From NCBI RefSeq assembly GCF_021117425.1, contig NZ_CP088298.1:2294001-2358000 (forward strand): a stretch of DNA of 64,000 bases, in the 5' to 3' direction. The first letter of the stretch is position 1, and each line of letters opens with the position of its first letter. Position numbers and translations under genes: made by a program. The stretch comes from Brevibacterium zhoupengii. GTDB lineage: Bacteria; Actinomycetota; Actinomycetes; Actinomycetales; Brevibacteriaceae. Positions 9,206-18,934 of this stretch are shown here, piece after piece. The notes under the pieces were generated by a model. It saw only the letters and a program-made list of their open reading frames with translations. It ran no database searches and was not told where the DNA came from.

Positions 9206-10258
9206 TCATTGCTCAGCAGTCAAGTCTACCTCTTCGCCCGGACCGAATGTATCCACAACGGCCTGAGCCTCCTGCTTCGCGGGAGTGTGCTTGTCGAGGT
9301 GGGAGAGATGGGCCGGAATCTGCTGTCCCCGGTGGCGCATCGCAGTCGCCCACAGGCGGCCGGCACGGTAGGAGGAACGCACCAGTGGACCAGACATGAC
9401 GCCGGAGAATCCGATCTCCTGCGCGGCGTCACGCAGCATGACGAAGTCAGCTGGTTTGACCCATCGTGTGACGGGATGGTGGCGAGGCGATGGGCGCAGG
9501 TACTGGTTGATTGTGATGAGATCGCAACCGGCCTCGTGGAGGTCGCGCAGGGTTGCGATGATCTCGTCGTTCGTCTCACCCATGCCCAGCATCAGATTGG
9601 ACTTCGTGATCAGACCTGCGTCGCGGGCCTGAGTGATCACCGACAGGGACCGTTCATAGCGGAAGGCCGGACGGATGCGCTTGAAGATCCGGGGGACCGT
9701 CTCAACGTTGTGAGCAAGCACCTCCGGACGAGAGGAGAAGACCTCGGCGAGCTGATCAGGCTCCGCGTTGAAGTCGGGGATGAGGAGCTCGACGCCGGTG
9801 CCGCTGCCGTCGGAGTAGTCGAGATTGTGGATCTGGCGTACAGTCTCCGCGTACAGCCATGCGCCGCCGTCCTCAAGATCATCGCGGGCAACACCCGTGA
9901 TCGTTGAGTAGCGCAGTCCCATCTCGCTCACCGAGGCGGCCACGCGACGGGGCTCATCGGCATCGAAATCGGCAGGCTTGCCGGTGTCGATCTGACAGAA
10001 GTCACAGCGCCTGGTGCACTGCTCGCCGCCGATGAGGAACGTCGCCTCGCGATCTTCCCAGCATTCGAAGATGTTGGGGCAACCGGCCTCCTCGCAGACC
10101 GTGTGCAGCTCCTGCTTGCGGACCAGTGACTTCAGAGAGGTGTATTCGGGTCCGATGTGGGCCTTCGCCTTGATCCAGGCGGGCTTATCTTCGATAGGTG
10201 TCTCTGAGTTCCGTGCCTCGACACGGAGCATGCGGCGGCCTTCTGGCGCTATGGTCAC
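9206..10258 (-). CDS. lipA: lipoyl synthase
   Basis: 350-residue radical-SAM enzyme that inserts two sulfur atoms into protein-bound octanoyl groups. It has the auxiliary cluster motif '[13 protein letters not shown]' and the radical-SAM motif 'CTRRCDFC'. The GTG at 10258 is chosen because AGGAG lies 7 bases upstream and the gene then starts 10 bases after the lipB stop; a longer frame would overlap lipB. It works after LipB to lipoylate the E2 protein encoded at 12694-14613. Confidence 0.96.
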   Translation of the reverse strand: MTIAPEGRRMLRVEARNSETPIEDKPAWIKAKAHIGPEYTSLKSLVRKQELHTVCEEAGCPNIFECWEDREATFLIGGEQCTRRCDFCQIDTGKPADFDADEPRRVAASVSEMGLRYSTITGVARDDLEDGGAWLYAETVRQIHNLDYSDGSGTGVELLIPDFNAEPDQLAEVFSSRPEVLAHNVETVPRIFKRIRPAFRYERSLSVITQARDAGLITKSNLMLGMGETNDEIIATLRDLHEAGCDLITINQYLRPSPRHHPVTRWVKPADFVMLRDAAQEIGFSGVMSGPLVRSSYRAGRLWATAMRHRGQQIPAHLSHLDKHTPAKQEAQAVVDTFGPGEEVDLTAEQ

Positions 10259-10268
10259 GTCAATTCTC

Positions 10269-10907
10269 CTAGGCGGTGATGTGGTTGTGCAAGATCTCGT
10301 CAAGGCGGTTCGCGACATCATCAGGTGTCACGTGGCGACCGAGTTCTGCACTCATGGTCGTGGTGTCGGCGTCCGCGATTCCGCAGGCGATGATGGATTC
10401 GTAGGCTGACAGGTCGTTGCTGCAGTTGAGTGCCAAGCCGTGCATGGTGACACCTTCGTGGATACGGATCCCGATAGCCCCGATCTTCCGGTCGCGCCGG
10501 GTTCCGTCTCCGAGGATCCAGACTCCTGCGCGCCCTTCGACGGTGGTGGCATCGATGTCGTATTCGCCGAGCAGCTCGATCATCGAGTCCTCGAGCTGCG
10601 ATACGAAGAGCTTGACCTCTTTGGGGTCATTGAGCTTGTACACGAGGTAGGCCACCAATTGGCCCGGACCATGCCAGGTGATCTTCCCTCCGCGGTCGAC
10701 ATCGACGACCTCGGTGCCGTCGGTGGGTCGTTCATGGTCTTCCGTGCGTTTCCCTGCGGTGTAGACCGGTGGATGTTCGAGCAGGAGAACCGTTGATTCG
10801 CGCTCTCCGGCGAGCACTTCTTCGTGATATTTCTTCTGCAAGTCCCAGGTTCGCTGATAATCCGAATAGTCGGGCGCGAAACCCAGCGTTTCTGTGACCA
10901 GAGGCAT
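10269..10907 (-). CDS. lipB: lipoyl(octanoyl) transferase
   Basis: 212 residues with the LipB motifs '[15 protein letters not shown]', '[18 protein letters not shown]' and 'KIGAIGIRI' (catalytic Lys), followed by 'THGLALN'-like '[12 protein letters not shown]'. It moves octanoyl from acyl carrier protein to lipoyl domains. First gene of a lipB-lipA unit. A catalytic Cys is expected after '[12 protein letters not shown]', which is visible near residue 175. Confidence 0.96.
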   Translation of the reverse strand: MPLVTETLGFAPDYSDYQRTWDLQKKYHEEVLAGERESTVLLLEHPPVYTAGKRTEDHERPTDGTEVVDVDRGGKITWHGPGQLVAYLVYKLNDPKEVKLFVSQLEDSMIELLGEYDIDATTVEGRAGVWILGDGTRRDRKIGAIGIRIHEGVTMHGLALNCSNDLSAYESIIACGIADADTTTMSAELGRHVTPDDVANRLDEILHNHITA

Positions 10908-10987
10908 GCACCCAGACTATGTCTCTTGCCCCAGGGGTTCAATTTCAGAACAGATGAGCCTCGACACCATTTCCCACTCCACAGCTA

Positions 10988-11016
10988 TTGACATACGATG
11001 AATCATCAAACAGTAT
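10988..11016 (+). promoter_or_regulatory. sigma-70-like promoter for gene at 11086
   Basis: TTGACA at 10988-10993, 17 bases, then CAGTAT at 11011-11016. The -35 is perfect and the -10 matches 4 of 6. It predicts a 5' leader of about 60 bases. Three AT-rich partial repeats overlap it (see 11008-11041). Confidence 0.45.
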
Positions 11017-11041
11017 TAAACGCACACAAACACTATTGAAC
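11008..11041 (+). repeat. short direct repeats upstream of gene at 11086
   Basis: AAACAGTATTAAAC and AAACACTATTGAAC start 20 bases apart and differ at two positions; a third related CTATTGACAT occurs at 10985. They sit on and downstream of the proposed -10 and could be a regulator site. No family is assigned. Confidence 0.35.
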
Positions 11042-11085
11042 ATTGCTGACGGATCCACGGAATCCATCGATGGAGATGACGAACA

Positions 11086-12582
11086 ATGACGTGGGAACTC
11101 CAATCACCGGTCTCTGACGACATTCATCGACTTGTGAACGACAAGGGCCGGACACTGTGGGGAGTCACTCATCGAGGCTTCGATGTCGATCATCCAGATG
11201 CTCTCGGCGTCGTCGAAGTCGAGATGCCCACAGGCCCTACATCTCTGCTCCTCGTCGAACCATTTGCCGGCGGGTTCGTCCTCGACGCCGTCCGCTCCTA
11301 CCAGGGCTTGGTCGAGGGGGAGCTGCGTACGCTCTTCCTCGGAGTCGTCGACGAACTGCTGTCCAGCAGCGATGCCCAGTCTCGACTCTCCCTTGAATGC
11401 ATCGGACTCGATGCCGACGGACGTCCGCGGATCATTCCCGGAATCAGTCGTACCCCGCCGTCGTCGATGCGTTTGGCCATCGGAGAGATGATCTATCACG
11501 CGGCGTACGGTCGTCCGTGGGCGCAGAGTCCGCTGCCGGTCGCCGTCGCACTCTCCGACTTCTCCCAGCCTGTTCAGAACTTGGCGGCGTTCCTACTGGA
11601 TGATTCCGTTGCGGATACCGGCTTGTCCTCCACCCTCGCCGAGGTGAGCGCAACCCTTCGTCGAACTGGAACGCCGAGTGCCCTTCCGCTCCTCCCTGCC
11701 GAACGCGATCTCGACCCTGGGCTGGCGCTGACGGCGCGGCTACGTGCGGCCAAGACGCCCGGCGACGTTCCTCAGTCCACAGCCAGAACGCCGACTGCGC
11801 CTCCCACGCCGACCACGAATTCCACACATTCGACTGAATCTGTCGGTACGGCAGGCCGGCTGAGAGCGGCCAGTCGACATCATTCTCGAAACAAGGGGCA
11901 GGGACCGCGACGGAACCGACGCAGCTCATCCGGTTCCACACGCATCTCATCATGGCTGGCAACGCACAGATCCAGCTTGGTCAAACGACTGCCTAAGAGA
12001 GGCCGGCGTGTGCGGGGCTGGAAGATCGGCGCGCGAACCTGGGCCATGCTTGCCGTGTGCACGACGATCATCGGAGGTTTCGTCATGGTCAGCTCATGGA
12101 GTTCGGGGGAGAGCCCTGCCTCGGTGAGTTCTTCTCAGGGGGTAAGTCCCTCAGACCAGCCGACGAGCTCTCCCACGGGCAGCCCGGTCCGAGACGAGGA
12201 TCTTGACCACGGTGATGCGAGTGGACTGTCTGAGAGCCAGATCGTCGACCTCCTGGAGGATCTCTGCCAGCGTCGCTCAGACGCGTTGAGCGCGGGTGAT
12301 GATCGGGCTTTGGCAGCCCTGACCGTTCCCAACTCGGCGGCGGCTGCCGCGGACGAGCTGCTCGACCTGCAGGCCTTCGTCGGCAATGCCTACACGATCG
12401 AAGTCGATGACGTCCTCATCACTAAGCAGACAGAGACACACATTTTCATCAACGCGCAGATGTCGACGAAAGTGACCGTCGACGGAAAGACCTCCGCGTT
12501 CGAGCCCGCTCTCGTCGAGTTCGAGCTGGCTGCCCACACAGGAGAATGGAAGATCCGCTCAGTCACGGAGAACGATGAGTGA
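11086..12582 (+). CDS. hypothetical single-pass membrane protein
   Basis: 498 residues, not recognised as a named family. Residues about 1-190 form a soluble domain; 'LFLGVVDELLSS...LECIGLDADGRPRIIPGI' loosely recalls the degenerate kinase-like proteins of actinobacteria, but no catalytic HRD or DFG is present. Residues about 215-310 are a low-complexity linker that turns strongly basic ('RNKGQGPRRNRRSSSG'). A single membrane helix ('TWAMLAVCTTIIGGFVMVSSW') lies near 322-342. The outside part has a Ser/Pro/Gly-rich spacer and a C-terminal domain of about 110 residues that may be NTF2-like. A cytoplasmic sensor linked to an extracytoplasmic binding domain is a guess. Confidence 0.7.
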   Translation: MTWELQSPVSDDIHRLVNDKGRTLWGVTHRGFDVDHPDALGVVEVEMPTGPTSLLLVEPFAGGFVLDAVRSYQGLVEGELRTLFLGVVDELLSSSDAQSRLSLECIGLDADGRPRIIPGISRTPPSSMRLAIGEMIYHAAYGRPWAQSPLPVAVALSDFSQPVQNLAAFLLDDSVADTGLSSTLAEVSATLRRTGTPSALPLLPAERDLDPGLALTARLRAAKTPGDVPQSTARTPTAPPTPTTNSTHSTESVGTAGRLRAASRHHSRNKGQGPRRNRRSSSGSTRISSWLATHRSSLVKRLPKRGRRVRGWKIGARTWAMLAVCTTIIGGFVMVSSWSSGESPASVSSSQGVSPSDQPTSSPTGSPVRDEDLDHGDASGLSESQIVDLLEDLCQRRSDALSAGDDRALAALTVPNSAAAAADELLDLQAFVGNAYTIEVDDVLITKQTETHIFINAQMSTKVTVDGKTSAFEPALVEFELAAHTGEWKIRSVTENDE

Positions 12583-12606
12583 ACTGCTGCAGCCGCTGGG
12601 AGCATA

Positions 12607-12642
12607 GAGAAGGGCCGGTCACTGCTGTGACCGGCCCTTCTC
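12607..12642. terminator. bidirectional terminator
   Basis: Perfect 15-bp inverted repeat (GAGAAGGGCCGGTCA and complement) around CTGCTG, between the converging gene at 11086-12582 and the E2 gene. 24 bases past the plus-strand stop and 52 past the minus-strand stop. Confidence 0.85.
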
Positions 12643-12693
12643 ATCCCTATGGTGGATCAGGTGACTCACCGAGGGGACAGCTCATGAAGCGAC

Positions 12694-14613
12694 TCAGAGT
12701 TCGAGGTCTGCTTCGAAGTTGCCTTCTTCCAAACGCGCCTTGATCGTCTGCAGGAAACGTCCTGCATCCGCGCCGTCGACCAACTGGTGGTTGTAGGTCA
12801 GCGGCAGGTAGACCATGTCGCGGATGGCGATCGACTCTTCGCCGTCTTCGGTCTTGACGACGATCGGGCGACGCACGATCGTACCGGTGCCGAGAATACC
12901 CATCTGCGGCTGGTTGATGATCGGAGTGTCGAACAGAGCTCCCACCGAACCGATGTTGGTGATGGTGAAGGTGCCGCCAGACAGTTCATCAGGCATGATC
13001 TTGTTGTTGCGGGTGCGGTCCGCAACATCGTCAATGGACTTAGACAGTCCCGCGATGCTCAAGTCACCCGCATCCTTGATCACAGGAACCAGAAGTCCGC
13101 GTGGGGTGTCCACGGCGATCGCCAGGTGCTCGTGGTCGAAGTACGTGATCTGCTGAGATTCCAGATCGTACTGTGCGTTGACCTTGGGATGCTGTTTGAG
13201 GGCCTCGACGACCGCCTTGCCGAAGAACGGCAGATAGGTCAGCTTCGAGCCGTGCTTGGACTGGAAAGCCTCTTTGTTGGCCTTGCGCAGCTTCACGACG
13301 CGAGTCATATCGACCTCGACCACCTGGGTGAGCTGAGCCGATACCTCGAGGGATTCGCTCATCCGCTTGGCGATGGTCTGGCGGATGCGCGAGGCCTTCT
13401 CCGTGGTGCCGCGAAGCTTGGCGGCTTCCTCGGGGATCTCGAGCTTGAACGGTGCCTTCGCACCGCCCGCTGCCGCAGCAGCAGATCCTGCTGGAGCAGA
13501 CGAACGGTTGGCCGCTGCATCCACAACGTCCTGCTTGCGAATGCGTCCGCCCACACCGGTACCGGTGACCGAGCTCAGATCGACGCCCTCATCGCGTGCC
13601 AGGCGGCGCACGAGCGGCGTCACATATGCGGCATTCTCGCCGACCGTGTCGGCAGCGGCGGGCGCCGAGGCTTCGGTCTTCTGCTCAGCCTGCTTCGCAG
13701 CGGCGGAATCAGGGGTCTGCTGCTTCGGAGCCTCTTCGGCGGGCGCGGACTTCTCGTCCTTGGCCGGAGCCTCTTCCTCAGCGGACTTTTCTTCAGCCGG
13801 CTTTTCGGCGGGGGCCTCCTCAGCTGGGGCCTCCTCAGCAGCGTCGGAGGCTTCTGCCTCGGACGATCCGGAATCAGCCGATCCCGAGTCGGAGGATGAA
13901 GGAGCACCGGAGCCGACGCGAGCCAATGGCTCTCCGACCTCGACGGTCTCATCCTCTTCTGCCAGGTGTGCCTGCACGATGCCTGCCACGGGGGAGGGCA
14001 CCTCGGTGTCGACCTTATCGGTGGACACCTCGAGGAGAGGCTCGTCGACCTCAACCTCTTCGCCGACATCCTTCAGCCAGCGAGTCACAGTGCCTTCTGT
14101 CACCGACTCACCCAGCGCCGGCATGGTGATCTCAGTGCCTTGGCCTTCTGAGCCTGATGAGGCGGGTGCTTCAGCTGCAGGTTCGTCAGCTGAGCCCGAG
14201 GCTGAATCCTCTGATTCCTCGGTCTCTTCTGCCGCTGCAGGTTCGTCAGCTGAGCCCGAGGCTGAATCCTCTGATTCCTCGGTCTCTTCTGCCGCTGCAG
14301 GCTCAGTCTCCTCGGCTGATTCAGCGGAATCCTCGTCGGACGAGGCCTCGGCCGAGTCTGCGGATTCGGATCCGCTGCCGTCGCCGATGTAGGCCAGGTC
14401 TCCGCCGACTTCGACGACGTCGTCTTCGTCGGCCAGGATCTTTTCCAGGACACCTGCATACGGGCTGGGAATCTCTGTGTCGACCTTGTCGGTCGACACT
14501 TCGAGCAAGGGCTCGTCTACTTCGATTTCTTCGCCGACCTCTTTGAGCCAGCGGGTGACTGTTCCTTCGGTCACCGACTCACCGAGAGCCGGCATCTGCA
14601 CGGAATTCGACAT
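12694..14613 (-). CDS. sucB: dihydrolipoamide acyltransferase (E2), two lipoyl domains
   Basis: 639 residues. Lipoyl domain 1 is at about 3-76 (Lys43 in '[14 protein letters not shown]') and lipoyl domain 2 at about 161-235 (Lys200). These are joined and followed by long Ala/Glu/Ser-rich linkers. A peripheral-subunit-binding domain ('[18 protein letters not shown]') and the catalytic domain ending in '[13 protein letters not shown]' (His609, Asp613) complete it. Annotated in actinobacteria as SucB, but in corynebacteria and mycobacteria this protein serves as the E2 of pyruvate dehydrogenase in a shared complex, because OdhA/Kgd carries its own E2-like domain. lpdA lies 20 bases upstream in the same operon. 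A 60-bp exact tandem duplication lies in the first linker. Confidence 0.93.
   Translation of the reverse strand: MSNSVQMPALGESVTEGTVTRWLKEVGEEIEVDEPLLEVSTDKVDTEIPSPYAGVLEKILADEDDVVEVGGDLAYIGDGSGSESADSAEASSDEDSAESAEETEPAAAEETEESEDSASGSADEPAAAEETEESEDSASGSADEPAAEAPASSGSEGQGTEITMPALGESVTEGTVTRWLKDVGEEVEVDEPLLEVSTDKVDTEVPSPVAGIVQAHLAEEDETVEVGEPLARVGSGAPSSSDSGSADSGSSEAEASDAAEEAPAEEAPAEKPAEEKSAEEEAPAKDEKSAPAEEAPKQQTPDSAAAKQAEQKTEASAPAAADTVGENAAYVTPLVRRLARDEGVDLSSVTGTGVGGRIRKQDVVDAAANRSSAPAGSAAAAAGGAKAPFKLEIPEEAAKLRGTTEKASRIRQTIAKRMSESLEVSAQLTQVVEVDMTRVVKLRKANKEAFQSKHGSKLTYLPFFGKAVVEALKQHPKVNAQYDLESQQITYFDHEHLAIAVDTPRGLLVPVIKDAGDLSIAGLSKSIDDVADRTRNNKIMPDELSGGTFTITNIGSVGALFDTPIINQPQMGILGTGTIVRRPIVVKTEDGEESIAIRDMVYLPLTYNHQLVDGADAGRFLQTIKARLEEGNFEADLEL
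14174..14291. repeat. 60-bp in-frame tandem duplication within E2 linker
   Basis: Two copies of a 60-base unit, 14174-14233 and 14234-14291 (the second ends where identity stops), with no differences seen. It encodes two identical 20-residue Ala/Glu/Ser blocks in the linker between lipoyl domains 1 and 2. The exact identity suggests a recent slippage or duplication event, and copy number may vary between strains. Confidence 0.95.
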
Positions 14614-14633
14614 GTCTTTCGTCTCCTCGGATC

Positions 14634-16022
14634 TTAAGAGTGGAAGTGCAGGGGTTTGCCGGCCAGGGCCAGGTGGGCCTCGCCGAGTGCTTCATTCTGC
14701 GTCGGGTGAGCGTGAATGAGTTGCGCAACTTCCTCTGGGAATGCTTCCCAGTTGATGATCAGTTGGGCTTCACCGGCCTGTTCGCTCAGTCGAGCGCCGA
14801 TGCCGTGGATGCCGACAACAGGTCCGTCCTTCTCGCGGATGACCTTGATCAGACCAGTGGTGTTCAGGATTACGGACTTGCCGTTTCCACCCAGGTTGTA
14901 TTCGAGGGACTCGACGCTGTCGGCACCATACTGCTCTTCGGCCTGCTTGGACGAGAGTCCGACCGAGAAGATCTCGGGTTCGCAGTAGGTCACGCGGGGG
15001 ATGCCGGATTCCAAGACGGGAACCGGGTTGAGTCCCGCGATCTCCTCGGCGATGAAGATTCCCTGGCCGAAGGCACGATGTGCCAGCTGCAGACCGGGAA
15101 CGATGTCGCCACAGGCGTAGATGTTGCCGACTCCGGTGTGGAGACGCTCGTTGGCCAGAACGAATCCGCGATCCATCGGGATGCCCTGCTCTTCGAAGCC
15201 GAATCCCTCGGTGACTGGGCCACGGCCGACAGCCACGAGGAGGTACTCGGCTTCGAGCACCGAACCATCTTCGAGGGTCACCTTGACTCCGTCAGCGGTC
15301 TCCTCAACACCCTTGAACATGGTGCCGAGCTTGAAGCCGATCTTGCGCTTCTTGAACGCACGCTCGAGGTTCTTCGAAATCGTCTCGTCTTCGTTGGCCA
15401 CGAGGTGCTTGAGCCCCTCGACGATCGTGACCTTCGCACCGAACGACGACCACACGCTGGCGAACTCGACGCCGATGACGCCGCCGCCGAGGACGATCGC
15501 CGATTCGGGGACCTTGTTCAGCTGCAGAGCTTCGGTGCTCGTAATCACACGCTCGGTGATGTCGAGGCCGATGGTCTTCGACGTCGATCCGGTCGACAGG
15601 AGAACGTTGGTGCCGGTCACGGTGTGCTTGCCGTCTTCACCGTCGACCTCGACCGTGTCTTTGCCGGTGAGTTTGCCGGTGCCGAAGTACGTGTCGATTC
15701 CACGTGCCTTGACCAGACCCTGCAGGCCTTTGTAGTTGCGGGAGATGACATTGTCCTTGTAGTCAAGAACCTTCTCAATGTCGATGCCCTTGAATTCGAC
15801 GTCAATGCCGAAGTTCGACGATTCCTTCGCCGTGTCGGCGACTTCTGCAGCGTGCAGAAGCGCCTTGGTCGGAACACAACCGCGGTGCAAGCATGTGCCG
15901 CCAACCTTGTCGCGTTCGATCAAAGCAACCTTCATGTCGAGCTCTGCAGCGCGCAGTGCGGCAGCATAGCCGCCGGTTCCGCCGCCCAGAACGACAAGGT
16001 CGTAGGTCAATGAGTCACTCAC
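14634..16022 (-). CDS. lpdA: dihydrolipoamide dehydrogenase (E3)
   Basis: 462 residues: FAD motif '[18 protein letters not shown]' at the N-terminus, redox-active '[17 protein letters not shown]' near 41-57, NAD motif '[15 protein letters not shown]' and C-terminal '[17 protein letters not shown]' with the catalytic His-Glu pair. It re-oxidises the dihydrolipoyl groups of the E2 and reduces NAD. The GTG start is preceded by GAGGAG with 6 bases between. First gene of the lpdA-E2 operon; the 152-base gap to pepA must hold its promoter. Confidence 0.96.
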   Translation of the reverse strand: MSDSLTYDLVVLGGGTGGYAAALRAAELDMKVALIERDKVGGTCLHRGCVPTKALLHAAEVADTAKESSNFGIDVEFKGIDIEKVLDYKDNVISRNYKGLQGLVKARGIDTYFGTGKLTGKDTVEVDGEDGKHTVTGTNVLLSTGSTSKTIGLDITERVITSTEALQLNKVPESAIVLGGGVIGVEFASVWSSFGAKVTIVEGLKHLVANEDETISKNLERAFKKRKIGFKLGTMFKGVEETADGVKVTLEDGSVLEAEYLLVAVGRGPVTEGFGFEEQGIPMDRGFVLANERLHTGVGNIYACGDIVPGLQLAHRAFGQGIFIAEEIAGLNPVPVLESGIPRVTYCEPEIFSVGLSSKQAEEQYGADSVESLEYNLGGNGKSVILNTTGLIKVIREKDGPVVGIHGIGARLSEQAGEAQLIINWEAFPEEVAQLIHAHPTQNEALGEAHLALAGKPLHFHS

Positions 16023-16174
16023 GGATTACTCCTCGTAGCTGTGAATAAGCCTGCCGTACGCAGCTTTCCTTCTATCTTTCCACTTTTCTCGCCAAGGGCG
16101 AAAGCACACACTGTCTGTTTGGACACAGGTGTGGATGATCACGTCCACATCGACAGCGCGTAGAAATTGGTTTG

Positions 16175-17665
16175 TCAGTTCACCTGCTTCGCTGCCTGGA
16201 CGAGAGTCCGGACTGCTGCCCCTGTGGCAGCGATCGGCGTGTAGCCGAATGCGGAGCCTGTGTTGAAGCTCGGTCCCGCGATGTCGATGTGTGCCCAGTT
16301 GGCATTCTCGCTGACGAATTCCTGGAGGAAGGCGCCGGCTGCGAGCATTCCGCCCGGGCGGGGTCCGGAGTTCTTCAGGTCTGCTGCGTTCGAGTCGAAG
16401 CCCGAGAGCATCTCCTCGGGGATGGGCATCGCCCACATCTCCTCGCCGGACTTCGTCGCCGAGGCGGTGACGAGGCTGCGTGCCTTTTCCGCTCCCATGA
16501 CTCCGGCGGTACGGTTGCCCAGCGCGACGACCTGCGCACCGGTCAGGGTGGCAACGTCGATGAGCAGGTCAGGATTCTCCGCATCAGCGTCTGCCAATGC
16601 GTCAGCAAGGACGAGACGACCTTCGGCATCGGTGTTGGTGACCTCAACGGTCTTACCGCTGCGCATGTGCAGCACGTCGCTGGGCCGAGTAGCCGAAGAA
16701 CCTGGCATGTTCTCGGCCAGTGGCAGCCACGCGGTTGCTCGAACTGGCAGTTCCAGGTCCGCGATCGCGAACAGGGCCTGAACCACAGCGGCGGCACCTG
16801 CCATATCGGACTTCATGTCCTCCATGCTCGCTGCCGGCTTGAGGGAGATTCCGCCGGAGTCGAATGTGATGCCCTTGCCGACGAAGCTGACATGGCGTTC
16901 GGCTCCCTTGGGGGAGTACTCGACCTTGACCAGGCGTGGCCCCCGGGTAGACCCCTGACCGACGCCGATGATTCCGCCGTATCCGCCTGCCTTGAGTTCC
17001 TTCTCGCCGAGCACGCTCACCTTGAGCTTTCGGTCCTTGCCCTGGTCTTTGACGCGCTGCGCGAAGGACTCAGGATAGAGGTCGAGGGGAGGCGTGTTGA
17101 CCAGGTCGCGGGCGCGGTTCGTCGCTGCGGCGATGATGGCGCCGGTGGCGTGGGCGGCCGAGTGCTCCTTGCTCTTAGGACCGAGAATGGTCACACTGCC
17201 GGGTACCTTGTCCGAGTCCTGGCTGCGATAGTCGATGAAACGGTAAGCACCCAGCGCAGCACCGACGGTGACTGCTTCGATGGCTTCTGCGCTGAGCGCC
17301 GGAAGGCCCACGGCGATCGAGTCCACACCGTCGAGGGACCGCAGCGCATTGCCTGCGGCCCGACGAAGCACCTCGTGCGACTTGGCTGCGGCATCGGTGC
17401 CGCGTGCCGTGGCGTCGAAGTCGCCGAGTCCGACCAGGAGAATACTTGTGGCGGAGAAGCCTTTGGGAGCGGCGACGCGGGCTGTGGATCCGGCCTTGCC
17501 GGTGAACTCGATGGCACGAGCCACGTCTTCCAAGGCTGTTCGGGCGGACTTCGCGGTCTCGAGGCCGAGGACCTTGTCGTCGGCGACTCCCAACACCAGA
17601 ACGGAAGCGGTGGCTTTCACGAGGGTGGTCGAAGAGTAGCCGGTGGGCGTGGATGCACTGGGCAT
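16175..17665 (-). CDS. pepA: leucyl aminopeptidase (M17)
   Basis: 496 residues, the normal size for a two-domain M17 metallopeptidase. The C-terminal catalytic domain shows 'FVGKGITFDSGGISLKP' (metal and catalytic Lys), 'KSDMAGAAAV' and the family signature 'NTDAEGRLVLADAL'. It removes N-terminal residues from peptides in the cytoplasm using two metal ions. ATG start with AAAGGGA about 5 bases upstream. It is placed between E2/E3 and pyrD, as in related genomes. Confidence 0.95.
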   Translation of the reverse strand: MPSASTPTGYSSTTLVKATASVLVLGVADDKVLGLETAKSARTALEDVARAIEFTGKAGSTARVAAPKGFSATSILLVGLGDFDATARGTDAAAKSHEVLRRAAGNALRSLDGVDSIAVGLPALSAEAIEAVTVGAALGAYRFIDYRSQDSDKVPGSVTILGPKSKEHSAAHATGAIIAAATNRARDLVNTPPLDLYPESFAQRVKDQGKDRKLKVSVLGEKELKAGGYGGIIGVGQGSTRGPRLVKVEYSPKGAERHVSFVGKGITFDSGGISLKPAASMEDMKSDMAGAAAVVQALFAIADLELPVRATAWLPLAENMPGSSATRPSDVLHMRSGKTVEVTNTDAEGRLVLADALADADAENPDLLIDVATLTGAQVVALGNRTAGVMGAEKARSLVTASATKSGEEMWAMPIPEEMLSGFDSNAADLKNSGPRPGGMLAAGAFLQEFVSENANWAHIDIAGPSFNTGSAFGYTPIAATGAAVRTLVQAAKQVN

Positions 17666-17814
17666 ATATTCCCTTTCATCGTCTTTGAACGTTGAATCGA
17701 TCCTAATGCCATTTCGCGAGGGATGGATAAACGGCGACCGTTCTGAGCTGGGAACTGCGTGAATTCCTCATGTTTCTCAACCGTGCCGTCTGATGATCGG
17801 ATGGCCGTCTGACA

Positions 17815-17820
17815 TATTCT
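17815..17820 (+). promoter_or_regulatory. -10 element of pyrD
   Basis: TATTCT followed by seven bases and GTG at 17828. It fits TANNNT and places the transcription start on the start codon, which favours GTG 17828 over the GTG at 17822. Confidence 0.5.
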
Positions 17821-17827
17821 GGTGGGT

Positions 17828-18934
17828 GTGTACTCACTTATCTTCAGACTCTTCTTCGCCCCAATGGATGCCGAACGTGCACATCATGTGTCGTTCACGG
17901 CGCTGAGAATCCTCGACTCCATCCCTGGTCTAGGTCGCCTGCTGCGCCTGGTTCTGGCTCGCGGCACTCGAGACGAGGTGGACGTGCTGGGATTGCGGTT
18001 CCCCAACCGCCTCGGGCTTGCCGCAGGTTTCGACAAGAACGGTGAGGGGATTCGTGCCCTGTCGGCACTGGGCTTCGGCCACATCGAGGTCGGCACGATC
18101 ACCGCTCATGCCCAGCCCGGCAACGACAAGCCTCGACTGTTTCGCCTGCGCGACAATATTGCGCTGCTCAATCGGATGGGCTTCAACAATCAGGGTGCCC
18201 GACAGGCCGCTTTCAACATCGAGAAGCAGCGGAAGTCCATTGCCTCCCTGCCCTCGGCACAGCGACCGATCATCGGGATCAACATCGGCAAGACCAAGGT
18301 CGTCGACGCTGCCGATGCGGTCGAGGACTATGCGAGTTCAGCGCGGTTCTGTGCGCCTCTGGCTGACTACCTCGTCATCAATGTCAGTTCGCCCAACACT
18401 CCGGGGCTGCGTGACCTGCAGTCCGTGTCGAGCCTTGAGCCCATCATCGACGCCGTGCGCTCTGCCGCCGCCGAGGTTGTCCCAGCTCCGCGCTCCACGC
18501 TCGGTCATGTGCCCCTGTTGGTGAAGATCGCCCCTGATCTCAGTGACGAGGACGTCATCGACATCTGTGAGTTGGCCCTGCGTGCAGGAGTCGACGGCCT
18601 CATCACCACGAACACGACGATTGATCGGGATGTGCTCAATGGTCGGGAAGCGGACTTCGCCCGCGGCCAGGCCGGAGGCATCTCGGGCCGTCCCTTGGCC
18701 CCTCGATCGATGGAGGTTCTGCGCTTGGTCAAAGCCGCCGTCGGCGACAGCTTGAGCATCATCTCGGTGGGGGGAATAGCCGACGCCAACGACATCAGCG
18801 CCCGGCTTGCGGCGGGCGCTGATCTGGTTCAGTCCTATTCGGAGATGATCTATTCCGGTCCGTTCTGGCCAGGACGGATCATCCGTGGAGCCCGCTCGAG
18901 AACTCTGCTTACTCGGGGTATTGGCGACGTTTGA
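17828..18934 (+). CDS. pyrD: dihydroorotate dehydrogenase (quinone)
   Basis: 368 residues, class 2 enzyme: an N-terminal membrane-associating helix pair ('LIFRLFFAPMDAERAHH') and an FMN barrel with 'NRLGLAAGFDKNGEG', 'NRMGFNNQGA', 'VINVSSPNTPGLRDLQ' (catalytic Ser) and 'ISVGGIADANDISARLAAGADLVQ'. It oxidises dihydroorotate to orotate for pyrimidine synthesis and passes electrons to menaquinone. GTG 17828 is chosen because of the -10 spacing; GTG 17822 would add two residues. Its last 26 bases overlap the 3' end of the DUF3043 gene on the other strand. Confidence 0.95.
   Translation: MYSLIFRLFFAPMDAERAHHVSFTALRILDSIPGLGRLLRLVLARGTRDEVDVLGLRFPNRLGLAAGFDKNGEGIRALSALGFGHIEVGTITAHAQPGNDKPRLFRLRDNIALLNRMGFNNQGARQAAFNIEKQRKSIASLPSAQRPIIGINIGKTKVVDAADAVEDYASSARFCAPLADYLVINVSSPNTPGLRDLQSVSSLEPIIDAVRSAAAEVVPAPRSTLGHVPLLVKIAPDLSDEDVIDICELALRAGVDGLITTNTTIDRDVLNGREADFARGQAGGISGRPLAPRSMEVLRLVKAAVGDSLSIISVGGIADANDISARLAAGADLVQSYSEMIYSGPFWPGRIIRGARSRTLLTRGIGDV

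Noticed and set aside
11086..11700. Serine/threonine kinase call for the N-terminal domain of the 498-residue protein
   Set aside because: No glycine-rich loop, catalytic HRD or DFG motif; similarity is only in the spacing of hydrophobic segments.
12787..13899. 370-codon open frame opposite the E2 gene
   Set aside because: Antisense shadow, including the complement of the Ala/Glu linker.
14640..16013. 457-codon open frame opposite lpdA
   Set aside because: Antisense shadow of dihydrolipoamide dehydrogenase; product is an unstructured mix with no motif.
16172..17695. 507-codon open frame on the plus strand opposite pepA
   Set aside because: It is fully antisense to a clear M17 peptidase; long antisense frames are a normal by-product of high third-position GC. 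No family motif or ribosome-binding site.
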